From NCBI GenBank assembly GCA_029225565.1, contig JAQXWS010000045.1:1-49019 (forward strand): a DNA stretch of 49,019 nucleotides. The letters run 5' to 3'. The notes beneath the pieces were generated by a model. It had not been told where the DNA came from. It worked only from the letters and a program-made list of their open reading frames with translations, and did not search any database. Within the stretch, counting starts at the first letter, position 1. Every line of letters begins with the position of its first letter. This DNA is from Eubacteriales bacterium. Its GTDB lineage: Bacteria > Bacillota > Clostridia > Oscillospirales > Acutalibacteraceae. Shown here one piece after another: positions 32,161 through 40,873 of the stretch. The translations under genes were made by a program, and so were the position numbers.

Positions 32161-33909
32161 TTACTTTTTTGTTAGCTCCAACTTGTACTGAAAATCTGTG
32201 GACTGGCCGTCTTTTGTACCGGCATATACCATAACATAAGGTCTGTCAACATGTGAACCGGAATATGTGTTATCCTCGGCAAAGGACCTAATCTCATCAT
32301 CGCTGAAATGATTGTAGCTGATTGGGTATCCCTTGTTCTCCTTTGGGAACAGGCGTATGCACTCGTACAAATTCTTGAATGAATTATTCTTGATAACAAG
32401 TCCTGAGCTGCCTGCAACAAACAAGCCCTTGACATGAGTAATAAATTCTGTATTGAGCACATTGCCGTATGTGTCCTTGCCGATACCGTTGAAGGTATTG
32501 TTTTGGATAACTGAATCCTTCCAGTTCATAATACCGATACCGCCGTTAAAGCACTTTGTAAAGGAGCAGTTGCTGATATTGATATTGGTATGATACTTGT
32601 CACCGCTGTACTGATGCGTACCCAAGCCACGCTGCACATTGGTAAACTTGCAGTAGGATATGGTAACATTCTTGTTAGGGGTCTTGTCGTATGATGTCCA
32701 TGTCTGGTGAAAGCCGTCGGTCTGCTTGTCCGGTGTGTCAATATTGATGCACTCGGATGAAGAATTATACTCGTCATGGATTTCGTTCTTAAAATTACAA
32801 TTCTTAACTAACACATCGCAGGATGCGTCCATCTCAATAAAATGGCCGTACCTGAGATTGGTGAATGTGATACCGGTAATCTTTATATTCTTTGAGTGAC
32901 ACATAACAATTGTACATCCAATGCATCCTACCGGCGCTTTTTTGTAATCAATTGTTGCCGTGCCGGTGCCTACAATACCCGAATCATGGACTCCGTTGTA
33001 CTTGCTGTATGCGCCGGAAACATTTGCCTTGCTTGGAGCAACGAACATAAAGCCGGTACCGGGAGCATTATTGGATGATGAGGAACTGGTTTTTGCTGTC
33101 TTCTTTATAGTTGCGCCGTCGGACAGCTTGATGGTGGTATTGCTGGGAATACAAACAGTGCCGCTGAGGACATAGGTGCCTTTTAGTAATTTGACGGTGC
33201 CGCCCCCATGCTTTTCAAAATACTCCATATATGAACGCAGGGCATAATAATCGTCGCTGTAGCTGTTGTAAGTGCTGCTGAAATTAAGGAATTTGCCATT
33301 CAGCGGAGCCGAGCCCGGCTTGATAGAATATGTTTTTGAGTTAATAACCTTGATGGTAATAATACGGAACATTCTTGTATTGGATTTCAGCTTAACCTTA
33401 ACCTTGGCGGTACCTGCCTTAATTCCCTTTACATACCCGTTTTTATCAACTGTTGCCACGGAAGAATTACTGCTTTTGAAATAAACAGTACCGCTACCGG
33501 CACGCTTGCCCTTGTAGTAAACTACCAATCTGTTGCGGCTGCCCTTAGCGAACGGAATCGTTGACTTGGGGGTGGTAAGATAATTTTTCTTTACTCTTAT
33601 GCTGATTTTGCAATACTTGCTTCTGTTGGACTTAAGGCGGATTGTAATGGTGGCGGTACCGGCTTTGACGCCCTTTACATATCCGGAAGATGATACGGTA
33701 GCCACATTTTTGTTGGAAGTGTAAAAGTTACAGTCGCTGTTAGATACTTTTTTTGAGCCAACCTTAACCTTAAGCTTGGTGGTATTGTGGGTATAAATAG
33801 TGGTTTTACACTTAGCACTCATACTGCCGGCATAGACGCTTGCAGGCACGGAAAATGCTATGGAAAGTACTACAATAAGCGCTAATGCAGAAGATAAAAC
33901 CTTTTTCAT
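32161..33909 (-). CDS. Secreted protein with Ig-like (Big2) repeats and a right-handed beta-helix
   Basis: A 582-residue exported protein. The signal peptide (KKVLSSALALIVVLSIAFSV, cleavage near ASVYAG) is followed by two bacterial Ig-like repeats with the typical ATVSSSGYVKGVKAGTATI and ATVDKNGYVKGIKAGTAKV motifs. From about residue 220 a pectate-lyase-like parallel beta-helix follows, with GGTVKLLKGTYVLSG and repeated NISNCSFT/VIQNNTFN coils. This suggests surface or secreted carbohydrate binding or cleavage, but catalytic residues could not be assigned. The start at 33909 has an AGGAGAG site; the frame extends upstream into a terminator-like hairpin. Its place inside the ribosome-biogenesis operon is unusual. 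Confidence 0.82.
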   Translation of the reverse strand: MKKVLSSALALIVVLSIAFSVPASVYAGSMSAKCKTTIYTHNTTKLKVKVGSKKVSNSDCNFYTSNKNVATVSSSGYVKGVKAGTATITIRLKSNRSKYCKISIRVKKNYLTTPKSTIPFAKGSRNRLVVYYKGKRAGSGTVYFKSSNSSVATVDKNGYVKGIKAGTAKVKVKLKSNTRMFRIITIKVINSKTYSIKPGSAPLNGKFLNFSSTYNSYSDDYYALRSYMEYFEKHGGGTVKLLKGTYVLSGTVCIPSNTTIKLSDGATIKKTAKTSSSSSNNAPGTGFMFVAPSKANVSGAYSKYNGVHDSGIVGTGTATIDYKKAPVGCIGCTIVMCHSKNIKITGITFTNLRYGHFIEMDASCDVLVKNCNFKNEIHDEYNSSSECINIDTPDKQTDGFHQTWTSYDKTPNKNVTISYCKFTNVQRGLGTHQYSGDKYHTNINISNCSFTKCFNGGIGIMNWKDSVIQNNTFNGIGKDTYGNVLNTEFITHVKGLFVAGSSGLVIKNNSFKNLYECIRLFPKENKGYPISYNHFSDDEIRSFAEDNTYSGSHVDRPYVMVYAGTKDGQSTDFQYKLELTKK

Positions 33910-33925
33910 ATTACTCTCCTTTATG

Positions 33926-33959
33926 CAATAAAAACTCCACATTTATGTTGTGGAGTTTT
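33926..33959 (-). terminator. Terminator or attenuator after khpA
   Basis: On the minus strand AAAACTCCACA (33949-33959) pairs perfectly with TGTGGAGTTTT (33931-33941) around 7 nt, followed by TATTGC. It ends 10-15 bp before the ribosome binding site of the beta-helix gene, so transcription of that gene, rimM and trmD must either read through it or start elsewhere. Confidence 0.75.
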
Positions 33960-33966
33960 AGTTGTT

Positions 33967-34209
33967 TTAGTCTATTTCAACTGATATTTTTGCATCATTG
34001 CGAGTAGCTGCGGCGCGCATAACAACACGAATTGCCTTTGCAATTCTGCCCTGCTTGCCAATTACTCTGCCCATATCGCTTTCGGCAACATGGAGATGAT
34101 ATACGGTTACGCCTTCTTCGTTTGGCTCATTAACATCAACTGAAACTTGCTCCGGGTTATCGACCAAACCCTTGGTTATGGATATCAATAATTCCTCCAA
34201 AGAAAACAC
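33967..34209 (-). CDS. khpA: KH-domain RNA-binding protein KhpA
   Basis: An 80-residue single KH domain of the KhpA/YlqC family, with the GxxG-type loop in VIGKQGRIAKAIRVVMRA. It forms a complex with KhpB/Jag and influences cell division and RNA metabolism in Gram-positive bacteria. It sits between rpsP and rimM as usual, except that a secreted-protein gene intervenes downstream here. AGGAGG precedes the ATG. Confidence 0.93.
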   Translation of the reverse strand: MFSLEELLISITKGLVDNPEQVSVDVNEPNEEGVTVYHLHVAESDMGRVIGKQGRIAKAIRVVMRAAATRNDAKISVEID

Positions 34210-34244
34210 CTCCTAATATATCCTGAATCAAAAACAATTAAGGA

Positions 34245-34487
34245 TTAAAGGATGCCTTCTTTTTTGAGAATTGCCTTTACAGTGTCAGTTGGCTGAGCAC
34301 CGTTAGCTATCCACTTCTTTGCCTTGTCTGCGTCAATCTTGATTTCTGCAGGGTCAGTCATTGTGTTGTATGTGCCGATTTCCTCGATGAAACGACCGTC
34401 ACGAGGATATCTTGAGTCTGCTACTACTACACGGTAGAAAGGTGCCTTTTTTGCACCCATTCTGCGAAGTCTGATTTTTACTGCCAT
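34245..34487 (-). CDS. rpsP: 30S ribosomal protein S16
   Basis: An 80-residue S16 protein beginning [21 protein letters not shown] and containing [18 protein letters not shown]. The open frame continues upstream to 34565, but the family start is the ATG at 34487, preceded by TGGAGG. It lies between ffh and khpA in the conserved operon. Confidence 0.96.
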   Translation of the reverse strand: MAVKIRLRRMGAKKAPFYRVVVADSRYPRDGRFIEEIGTYNTMTDPAEIKIDADKAKKWIANGAQPTDTVKAILKKEGIL

Positions 34488-34554
34488 TTTTATTACCTCC
34501 AAAATATAAAATGTAAAATATAATACCAATAAATAGTAACTTATTGGGTTTTGA

Positions 34555-35949
34555 CTAAAATCCAAAGGGGTTATTGCCCTTGGTATTGCCCATCAGCTTT
34601 TCTGCCATTTCGGGATTTTGCTGCATCATACGGCGCATTTTTTTGCTAATCTTGGGGCCTTTGTTGCCGCCAAACTGCTTCATCATCTTTTGCATCTGCT
34701 TGAATTGGGACAGCAGCTTGTTAACATCCTCAACCTGCTTGCCGCAACCGGCAGCAATTCTGCGTTTGCGTGATGCGTTGATAATTTCCGGGTGAGCACG
34801 CTCATCCTTTGTCATAGAATAAATGATGGACCTGAAACGGTCAAATGCCTTTTCGTCAATATCTTCGTCCTTAACCTGCTTGCCGATGCCGGGTATCATC
34901 TTGATGGTATCCTTGAGAGAGCCCATACGCTCAATCTGCTCAAACTGGTCAAGCAAATCGTTAAGGTCAAATTTGTTTTTAGCTAACTTTTTTTCAAGCT
35001 CCTGCGCTTTCTTTTCGTCGAGGGCAAGTTCGGCACGCTCGATAAAGGACAGCACATCGCCCATACCCAAAATACGGGATGCCATACGACTGGGGTGAAA
35101 AGTCTCTAAATTATCAAGCTTTTCGCCGGTGCCCACAAACTTGATAGGCTTGCCGGTAACAGCCCTAACTGACAATGCGGCGCCGCCACGGGTATCGCCG
35201 TCCAGCTTGGTAAGGATAACGCCGTCAATACCCAAAACATCGTTAAAGCTCTTGGCTACATTAACAGCGTCCTGACCGGTCATAGCGTCAATAACCAACA
35301 AAATCTCGTGAGGATGAACTGTGGCTCTGATATTAGTCAGCTCTGCCATCAGCTCCTCGTCAATATGGAGTCTGCCGGCAGTATCAATAATTACATAATC
35401 ATTGCCGTGGTCCTTGGCGTACTTGACGGCTTCCTGAGCAATGTGCACAGGATTTTCCGTTCCCAGCTGGAACACAGCGGAGCCAACCTGCTCGCCCACA
35501 ACCTGCAACTGCTTGATAGCGGCAGGACGGTAAACGTCACAGGCAACAAGCAACGGTCTGTGGCTCTCTTTTTTTAACTTCAGGGCTAACTTTGCGGAGT
35601 GAGTGGTCTTACCGCTACCCTGCAAACCGCACATCATAATGATGGTAGGCGGATGATTGGCAATAGCCAATCGGCTCTCGTTACCGCCCATAAGGTCGGT
35701 CAGCTCTTCGTTAACTATCTTAATTACCATCTGGCCCGGTGTCAATGACTCCATAACATCGGAGCCGATGGCACGGTCGGTAACTTTTTTTGTAAATTCC
35801 TTTGCTACCTTGTAGTTTACATCAGCCTCAAGCAAGGCAAGACGAACCTCACGCATAGCCTCCTTAACATCTGCCTCGGTAAGCTTACCCTTGGCGCGGA
35901 GCTTTTTGAAGGAATTTTCTAATCTGTCGCTCAAGCCCTCGAATGCCAA
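34555..35949 (-). CDS. ffh: Signal recognition particle protein Ffh
   Basis: Ffh is the SRP54 GTPase that, with 4.5S/scRNA, targets membrane and secreted proteins to FtsY and the Sec translocon. The 464 residues show the N domain, the P-loop [42 protein letters not shown], and a methionine-rich M domain ending in KMMKQFGG. It starts 4 bp after ylxM and shares its promoter. Confidence 0.97.
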   Translation of the reverse strand: MAFEGLSDRLENSFKKLRAKGKLTEADVKEAMREVRLALLEADVNYKVAKEFTKKVTDRAIGSDVMESLTPGQMVIKIVNEELTDLMGGNESRLAIANHPPTIIMMCGLQGSGKTTHSAKLALKLKKESHRPLLVACDVYRPAAIKQLQVVGEQVGSAVFQLGTENPVHIAQEAVKYAKDHGNDYVIIDTAGRLHIDEELMAELTNIRATVHPHEILLVIDAMTGQDAVNVAKSFNDVLGIDGVILTKLDGDTRGGAALSVRAVTGKPIKFVGTGEKLDNLETFHPSRMASRILGMGDVLSFIERAELALDEKKAQELEKKLAKNKFDLNDLLDQFEQIERMGSLKDTIKMIPGIGKQVKDEDIDEKAFDRFRSIIYSMTKDERAHPEIINASRKRRIAAGCGKQVEDVNKLLSQFKQMQKMMKQFGGNKGPKISKKMRRMMQQNPEMAEKLMGNTKGNNPFGF

Positions 35950-35953
35950 GTAA

Positions 35954-36322
35954 TCACTCCCTATCCATTAAGTAATCTGCTATGGACTTAATCCTGGTAG
36001 CATTGTCGTTAACCTCCATAGAGAGGCTGTGATTAAGATTGTACTCATATATCTTGTCGGCACAATCCTTAATTTCGCTCAAGTTATCCTTGAGTTCCTT
36101 GAATCGGGCGGCAAGTCCCAACTTTGATTCCATATCGAAGAGCTGAGCCTCGGCACGCTTGATTGCATCGCGTACGCCCTGACGAGTAATGCCCTCGTTC
36201 TCGGCAATCTCGGACAGCGAGAGGTCCTCATCATAGTAGTAGCTCAAAAAATCGTGTTGCTTCTTGGTAAGCATTACGCCGTAAAAATCCAACAAATAGG
36301 ATATGCTCAAATCCTTTGCCAC
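35954..36322 (-). CDS. ylxM: YlxM/p13-like HTH protein, SRP-associated
   Basis: A 122-residue helix-turn-helix protein of the YlxM family, partner of Ffh/FtsY in Gram-positive SRP operons. The sigma-70 region-4-like HTH is in DLSLSEIAENEGITRQGVRDA, preceded by LLDFYGVMLTKKQHDFLSYYY. The start is a GTG at 36322, five bases after GGAGGGG; upstream frame extension to 36439 runs through the promoter and is not used. Confidence 0.9.
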   Translation of the reverse strand: MAKDLSISYLLDFYGVMLTKKQHDFLSYYYDEDLSLSEIAENEGITRQGVRDAIKRAEAQLFDMESKLGLAARFKELKDNLSEIKDCADKIYEYNLNHSLSMEVNDNATRIKSIADYLMDRE

Positions 36323-36383
36323 CGTGACCCCTCCTGTAAAGTAATTTGCTTTGTAAAGCATTTTATCTTTACAACACTTGATT

Positions 36384-36412
36384 ATTATACTAAATACCCT
36401 TGCCAATGTCAA
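36384..36412 (-). promoter_or_regulatory. Consensus promoter for ylxM-ffh-rpsP-khpA
   Basis: On the minus strand TTGACA (36407-36412), exactly 17 bp, then TATAAT (36384-36389). The leader before the GTG contains several TTTACA/TGTAAA elements that can pair. Confidence 0.85.
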
Positions 36413-36448
36413 GACAATTATCACAAAAAATTGTAACAATTTTTTCTG

Positions 36449-36477
36449 TTGAATATTGCAGGGGTATCATATATAAT
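36449..36477 (+). promoter_or_regulatory. Promoter for azlCD
   Basis: TTGAAT (36449-36454), a 17-bp spacer and TATAAT (36472-36477), 28 bp before the azlC ATG. Confidence 0.75.
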
Positions 36478-36504
36478 AGTAAAAAATCAGCAAGAGAGGG
36501 AAAA

Positions 36505-37227
36505 ATGAAAATCAGTAAGACTGCTACCCTAAGGTATGCAATAAAACAATCCCTGCCCGTGTTATTCGGCTACCTCTTTTTAGGCTCTGCCTTTGGCATT
36601 ATGCTGTACGAGGCCGGATACAACTGGGTGTGGGCAATGTTAATATCCATTGTAGTATATGCAGGCTCCGGACAATTCCTGTTGGTGTCACTTATCAACA
36701 GCCGTGCCGGACTGCCCACAGTGGCTATGATGACCCTGTTCATCAACACAAGACATATGTTTTATGGACTGTCGTACATAGAAAAATTCAAAAAAGGCGG
36801 CTGGAGATACCCTTTTACAATATTCACTCTGACGGACGAAACATATTCTGTTAATTCATCAATAACCTCAGTACCGGATAATGTTGACGAAGGGAGAGCC
36901 AGATTCTTGATAGGAGAATTTGACCACCTATATTGGATAATCGGTTCGGTGTTGGGTTCGTTGCTGAGCCAAATGATACCCATTGACTTTGCCGGTGTTG
37001 ATTTTAGCATGACAGCGCTGTTTGTGGTTATCTTTATCGACCTTATTAGGGACAAGGGCATAAAGCTAAAAATGATTGGCGGTATCGGTGTATTTTGCGC
37101 CATCATTTGCCTGATAATATTCGGTCCGGAAAAGTTCCTGCTCCCTACTCTGGGCATCATTGTGCTTACCCTGTCCATGGGCAAAAAGTATTTTGACACA
37201 GAAGGCGAGGTGGCAACTAATGACTAA
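36505..37227 (+). CDS. azlC: AzlC-family branched-chain amino acid exporter subunit
   Basis: A 240-residue membrane protein of the AzlC/YgaZ family, the large subunit of a branched-chain amino acid exporter. ALRYAIKQSLPVLFGYLFLG-type opening, the GSGQFLLVSL helix and NTRHMFYGLSY are family signatures. The frame is open to 36400 upstream, but the ATG at 36505 has a GAGAGGG site and follows the promoter. It overlaps azlD by 8 bp. Confidence 0.92.
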   Translation: MKISKTATLRYAIKQSLPVLFGYLFLGSAFGIMLYEAGYNWVWAMLISIVVYAGSGQFLLVSLINSRAGLPTVAMMTLFINTRHMFYGLSYIEKFKKGGWRYPFTIFTLTDETYSVNSSITSVPDNVDEGRARFLIGEFDHLYWIIGSVLGSLLSQMIPIDFAGVDFSMTALFVVIFIDLIRDKGIKLKMIGGIGVFCAIICLIIFGPEKFLLPTLGIIVLTLSMGKKYFDTEGEVATND

Positions 37228-37549
37228 CACCTACCTTATCGCCATGATTGCCGTGGCGTCAGTCTGTACCTTTGCCACACGACTGTTCCCCTTTGCATTA
37301 TTCGGCGGCAGCAAAGAAGTACCCAAATTCATAAAGTACCTGGGCGGAATTTTGCCGGTGGCAATAATCGGCGCTCTGATAATTTACTGCCTGAGAGATT
37401 TTACAAAGGGAGATATAAATTACATTGCTCCCCAACTGATGGCTGTGGCAATGACGGCAATAGTGCATATACTAAAAAAGAATGTATTGCTAAGCATCGC
37501 AGTAGGCACAATAGGATATATGCTGCTGATACATTTTGTGTTTATATAA
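37220..37549 (+). CDS. azlD: AzlD-family branched-chain amino acid exporter small subunit
   Basis: A 109-residue membrane protein of the AzlD/YgaH family, partner of AzlC. It has about four hydrophobic helices and the conserved TRLFPFALF and KYLGGILPVAIIGALIIY segments. The start at 37220 overlaps the end of azlC; the frame upstream of it belongs to no gene. A terminator follows. Confidence 0.9.
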   Translation: MTNTYLIAMIAVASVCTFATRLFPFALFGGSKEVPKFIKYLGGILPVAIIGALIIYCLRDFTKGDINYIAPQLMAVAMTAIVHILKKNVLLSIAVGTIGYMLLIHFVFI

Positions 37550-37582
37550 AAAAGTACAGTCCGTAGCGGCTGTACTTTTTTT
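37550..37582 (+). terminator. Terminator of azlCD
   Basis: AAAAGTACAG (37550-37559) pairs with CTGTACTTTT (37570-37579) and is followed by further T residues; it lies between convergent azlD and mutS2. Confidence 0.88.
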
Positions 37583-37621
37583 ATACAATGCAGGCGAGCT
37601 GAGTACGCCTGTGTTGTTATG

Positions 37622-39991
37622 TTATTTTAGTTTAGCGATAGTGACACCGTCCTCGCCCTCACCGTACTTGCCAAGTCTATACTCAAGTATATTGGGGTGA
37701 TGCTTAAGCTCCTCGTTTACGGCGGCACGCAAAGCGCCTGTTCCCTTGCCGTGGATAATGCGCACCTCGCTCATATTATTGAGTACGCACTTGTCAATGA
37801 ACAGAAGCAAATTGCCTATCGCCTCGTCAACAGTCTGGCCTCGCAGGTCACACTCGGTCTTAACATCCGAGTCGGCACGGGATGAAGTGCGATATAAATT
37901 TCTGCCGGTAGTTACGGGCTTTTTCTTTTTTTCGGTAATCATAATGTCCGACAGCTTAACCCTTGTCTTAATTAAGCCTGCCTTAACAAACACCTGATTC
38001 TTATTTATATCAATTATCTCGCCTTCACCGAGACCCCTGATAATAACAGAGTCGCCAACAACCGGGTCCCGGGGTAGCTTGTAGTCATAATCCCAGTGCT
38101 CGGCAAGTTCCTGCGGATTGACAAGGTCGTCCATCTCGCCCATCTGGGACTTTATTACCCGACGGGTCTTGCGAGCAATATCCCTAGCGTTGGAGCCGTC
38201 CTGCTCTTTTTTTAATTTTTCCAGTTCCAGCAGGAACTCGGCAGATTGCCGTTTTGCCTGCTGAATTAGTTTTTCTGCCTGACGCTTTGCCTTATCCATC
38301 TCTTTTTCGGTAAGAATTTTGATTTTATCCTTTTCCGATTGCGCCTTGGATTCCATCTTTTTTGCGCGCAGGGTGACTAATTCTGCCTGCTTGCGCTCCT
38401 CCTCCAAGGCCTGACGGGTATTCTCCAGTTTTTCCAACACAGCCTCAAAATCACGGTTATTTGTACCTACTATATTCTTGGCGTGGTCTATCACGGCGCT
38501 ATCCATACCCAAACGCTGTGATATGGCAAAGGCGTTTGACCTGCCGGGTACACCGATAAGCAGACGGTAAGTAGGACTGAGAGTATCTACATCGAACTCA
38601 CAGCAGCCATTAGTAACACCGGGTGTATCCAGAGCGTAGGCCTTAAGCTCGGCATAATGGGTAGTGGAGGCAATCTTTGCGCCCTTGCTCCTGAGATTCT
38701 CAATAATCGATACAGCCAATGCGGCGCCCTCTACCGGGTCGGTACCGGCGCCAAGCTCGTCGATAAGAACTAAAGAGCTGTCATCTGCCTGTGACATAAT
38801 ATCTATTGTATTAATCATGTGAGAAGAAAAGGTGGATAAGTTTTGGGCAATGCTTTGCTCATCACCTATATCTACCAAAATCTTGTTAAAAATTGATATT
38901 CTGCTGCGGTCGCTGACAGGAATCAGCAAGCCACACATAGTCATAAGGGTAAGCAAGCCTATTGTCTTGATAGAAACGGTCTTGCCGCCGGTATTAGGTC
39001 CGGTAATAACCAAGGTATCAAATTCCTCGCCAAGACAAATATCAATGGGGACCACCCTGTTTTTGTCTATAAGGGGGTGGCGAGCCGACTTAAGGTCAAT
39101 AATTCCGTCGGTATTGACAATTGGCTTTGCCCCTTTCATCTTGTATGCCAGATGTGCTTTGGCAAAAATCAAATTAAGCTGCACGCAGGACTCATAGCTA
39201 TGCTTGATAGCTTCGGCAAATCCCCCCGCCTCCACAGACAGCTCATACAGAATACGGGCAATCTCGTCCCGTTCCTTACCCTGCAGCATTTTTATGTCAT
39301 TATTGGCGTCAACAACACTAACCGGCTCAATAAACACGGTGGCACCGCTGGATGAGGTGTCGTGCACCAGTCCGGGCACACTGCTGCGACACTCACTTTT
39401 GACCGGAACTACAAATCTGCCGCCACGCTGGGTAACGATAGCCTCCTGCAAAAATTTTGTATAATGTGGGGAGTGAATCATAGAATCCAGCTTGTCCCTA
39501 ACCGACGAGGACTTGGCTCTAATCTTGCGCCGAATGTCGGCAAGAGCCTCGCTGGCCTTGTCGCTAATCTCGTCCTCATTGATAATACAAGCAAAAATTC
39601 TGTCCTCCAGGTACTTGTTTACCGTAATAGAATCAAACAAAAAGTCCAGCGATGTATTGACGCCGCTGCAATGACTGCGCCACTCGTAAACCGTTCTGAT
39701 AGCTCTCAGGGTATATCCTATAGTCAAAAGCTCACGCTGATTGAGTGAGCCACCTGCATTGGCACGAGCCAAAGAATTGTTTACATTACGCAGGCCCGAA
39801 AAGGAGGGACCGCCAAATCTTGCCAATAACGAAAAGGCGTCCTCTGTCTGGGTCAGCAAATTGCACACGGTGATAAAGTCGGCGGATGGCTGTATGGACA
39901 TTGCCAACTCCGCCGCGTCACTGCAGGTTGTCTCCTTGCTAAGTAATTCAAGCACCTTATTCAATTCTAATGTTTCGTAATGCTTGTTCAT
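37622..39991 (-). CDS. mutS2: Endonuclease MutS2 / ribosome rescue factor
   Basis: A 789-residue MutS2. The ATPase core has Walker A GPNTGGKTVSIKTIG, the LIDELGAGTDPVEGAALA Walker B/signature region and a long coiled coil; the C-terminal Smr domain carries ECDLRGQTVDEAIG and RIIHGKGTGALR. It lacks the MutS mismatch-recognition domain. MutS2 suppresses recombination and, in Bacillus, splits collided ribosomes. Its ATG overlaps the recO stop (ATGA). Confidence 0.96.
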   Translation of the reverse strand: MNKHYETLELNKVLELLSKETTCSDAAELAMSIQPSADFITVCNLLTQTEDAFSLLARFGGPSFSGLRNVNNSLARANAGGSLNQRELLTIGYTLRAIRTVYEWRSHCSGVNTSLDFLFDSITVNKYLEDRIFACIINEDEISDKASEALADIRRKIRAKSSSVRDKLDSMIHSPHYTKFLQEAIVTQRGGRFVVPVKSECRSSVPGLVHDTSSSGATVFIEPVSVVDANNDIKMLQGKERDEIARILYELSVEAGGFAEAIKHSYESCVQLNLIFAKAHLAYKMKGAKPIVNTDGIIDLKSARHPLIDKNRVVPIDICLGEEFDTLVITGPNTGGKTVSIKTIGLLTLMTMCGLLIPVSDRSRISIFNKILVDIGDEQSIAQNLSTFSSHMINTIDIMSQADDSSLVLIDELGAGTDPVEGAALAVSIIENLRSKGAKIASTTHYAELKAYALDTPGVTNGCCEFDVDTLSPTYRLLIGVPGRSNAFAISQRLGMDSAVIDHAKNIVGTNNRDFEAVLEKLENTRQALEEERKQAELVTLRAKKMESKAQSEKDKIKILTEKEMDKAKRQAEKLIQQAKRQSAEFLLELEKLKKEQDGSNARDIARKTRRVIKSQMGEMDDLVNPQELAEHWDYDYKLPRDPVVGDSVIIRGLGEGEIIDINKNQVFVKAGLIKTRVKLSDIMITEKKKKPVTTGRNLYRTSSRADSDVKTECDLRGQTVDEAIGNLLLFIDKCVLNNMSEVRIIHGKGTGALRAAVNEELKHHPNILEYRLGKYGEGEDGVTIAKLK

Positions 39992-40725
39992 GAAAATAAT
40001 CCTTTGTAAAACTCTAAGGTAGTAACTCTACCCTCTATCTTTGTTAACAAATACTGCTCGCTGATACTGCAAAGCAATGCCATATTATCCTCTGCTAAAG
40101 AAAATGAAAAAATCTTGTTAAGCTCTGCAAAGCAGATAAAACGCATTGCAGAAATAACCGACAAGGGTACAACCAGGGCGTTGTTGCGATAACAATCGCT
40201 GCAATATATACAACCCTCCTGCATATCAAAGGACATTGTATCCGTCTCGTAGGTGCCGCATCTGTAGCAGGCAACCAAATTGGGCATATATCCTGCAAGG
40301 GTAGTAAGCCGAAGTTCGAAAACGGTTTTGATTAAGCTCAAATCTTTTTTTCCTCGGCACAACAGATGCAGAGAGTTAAGGAGCAATCGCAGCATTTCCG
40401 GTGCAGGCTGTTCCTCACCTGCCATATAATATGTAATTTGTGCAAAATACTGTGCCAAAGCCAAGCGCTCAATATCTGCCCTCAATTCAAAAAACACCTC
40501 AACAGGCGTTGCATTGTCAATAATAAAAGCGTCTTTGCCACGGTACAGCGAAAATTCGCCGTAAACAAACAACGAGGTGGCAGAAAGGTTTTTGTTTTTT
40601 ATTGTTTTCGCCCGTCTTACAAAGGCTTTTACAAGTCCAAAATCAGCAGTAAGGAGGGTGACCAGTCTGTCACTCTCCCCAATTGTCTGTTCTCTGATTA
40701 TAATGCCCTTGGTCGTCGTTTGCAT
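39988..40725 (-). CDS. recO: DNA repair protein RecO
   Basis: RecO loads RecA onto SSB-coated DNA with RecR. The 245 residues have the N-terminal OB fold (TKGIIIREQTIGESDRLVTLL) and the zinc-binding domain with CYRCGTYE and CIYCSDCYR cysteines. It lies between the small yqzL-like gene, which overlaps its first 56 bp, and mutS2. Confidence 0.93.
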   Translation of the reverse strand: MQTTTKGIIIREQTIGESDRLVTLLTADFGLVKAFVRRAKTIKNKNLSATSLFVYGEFSLYRGKDAFIIDNATPVEVFFELRADIERLALAQYFAQITYYMAGEEQPAPEMLRLLLNSLHLLCRGKKDLSLIKTVFELRLTTLAGYMPNLVACYRCGTYETDTMSFDMQEGCIYCSDCYRNNALVVPLSVISAMRFICFAELNKIFSFSLAEDNMALLCSISEQYLLTKIEGRVTTLEFYKGLFS

Positions 40726-40819
40726 CCTTTACCTCTGCGTCGGCAGTCGGCTGGGAATTCTTGTAAGTCAAGTAATCCTCAACGCTGCCGCTGTTCCAAA
40801 ATTGCTGCCACAAATCCAA
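40670..40819 (-). CDS. yqzL: YqzL-like small protein with a TTG start, overlapping recO
   Basis: A 49-codon frame on the minus strand, starting at TTG (40817-40819) six bases after GGGGGC and ending in TGA at 40670, inside recO. The product begins (M)DLWQQFWNSGSVEDYLTYK, closely resembling the B. subtilis YqzL pattern (short, tryptophan-rich, ending in a TYK/LYK motif), and YqzL is known between era and recO. The acidic C-terminal ~25 residues are additional. No in-frame ATG exists. Function unknown. The match rests on memory of the family and gene order. Confidence 0.65.
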   Translation of the reverse strand: MDLWQQFWNSGSVEDYLTYKNSQPTADAEVKDANDDQGHYNQRTDNWGE

Positions 40820-40873
40820 AATATCGCCCCCATACTATTTTATCCTATGGAGAGATTATTGATTTGTGCCAAT

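Noticed and set aside
36323-36384. Riboswitch or T-box in the ylxM-ffh leader
   Set aside because: The TTTACA/TGTAAA elements can form simple hairpins, but the leader is too short and lacks any conserved riboswitch or T-box core.
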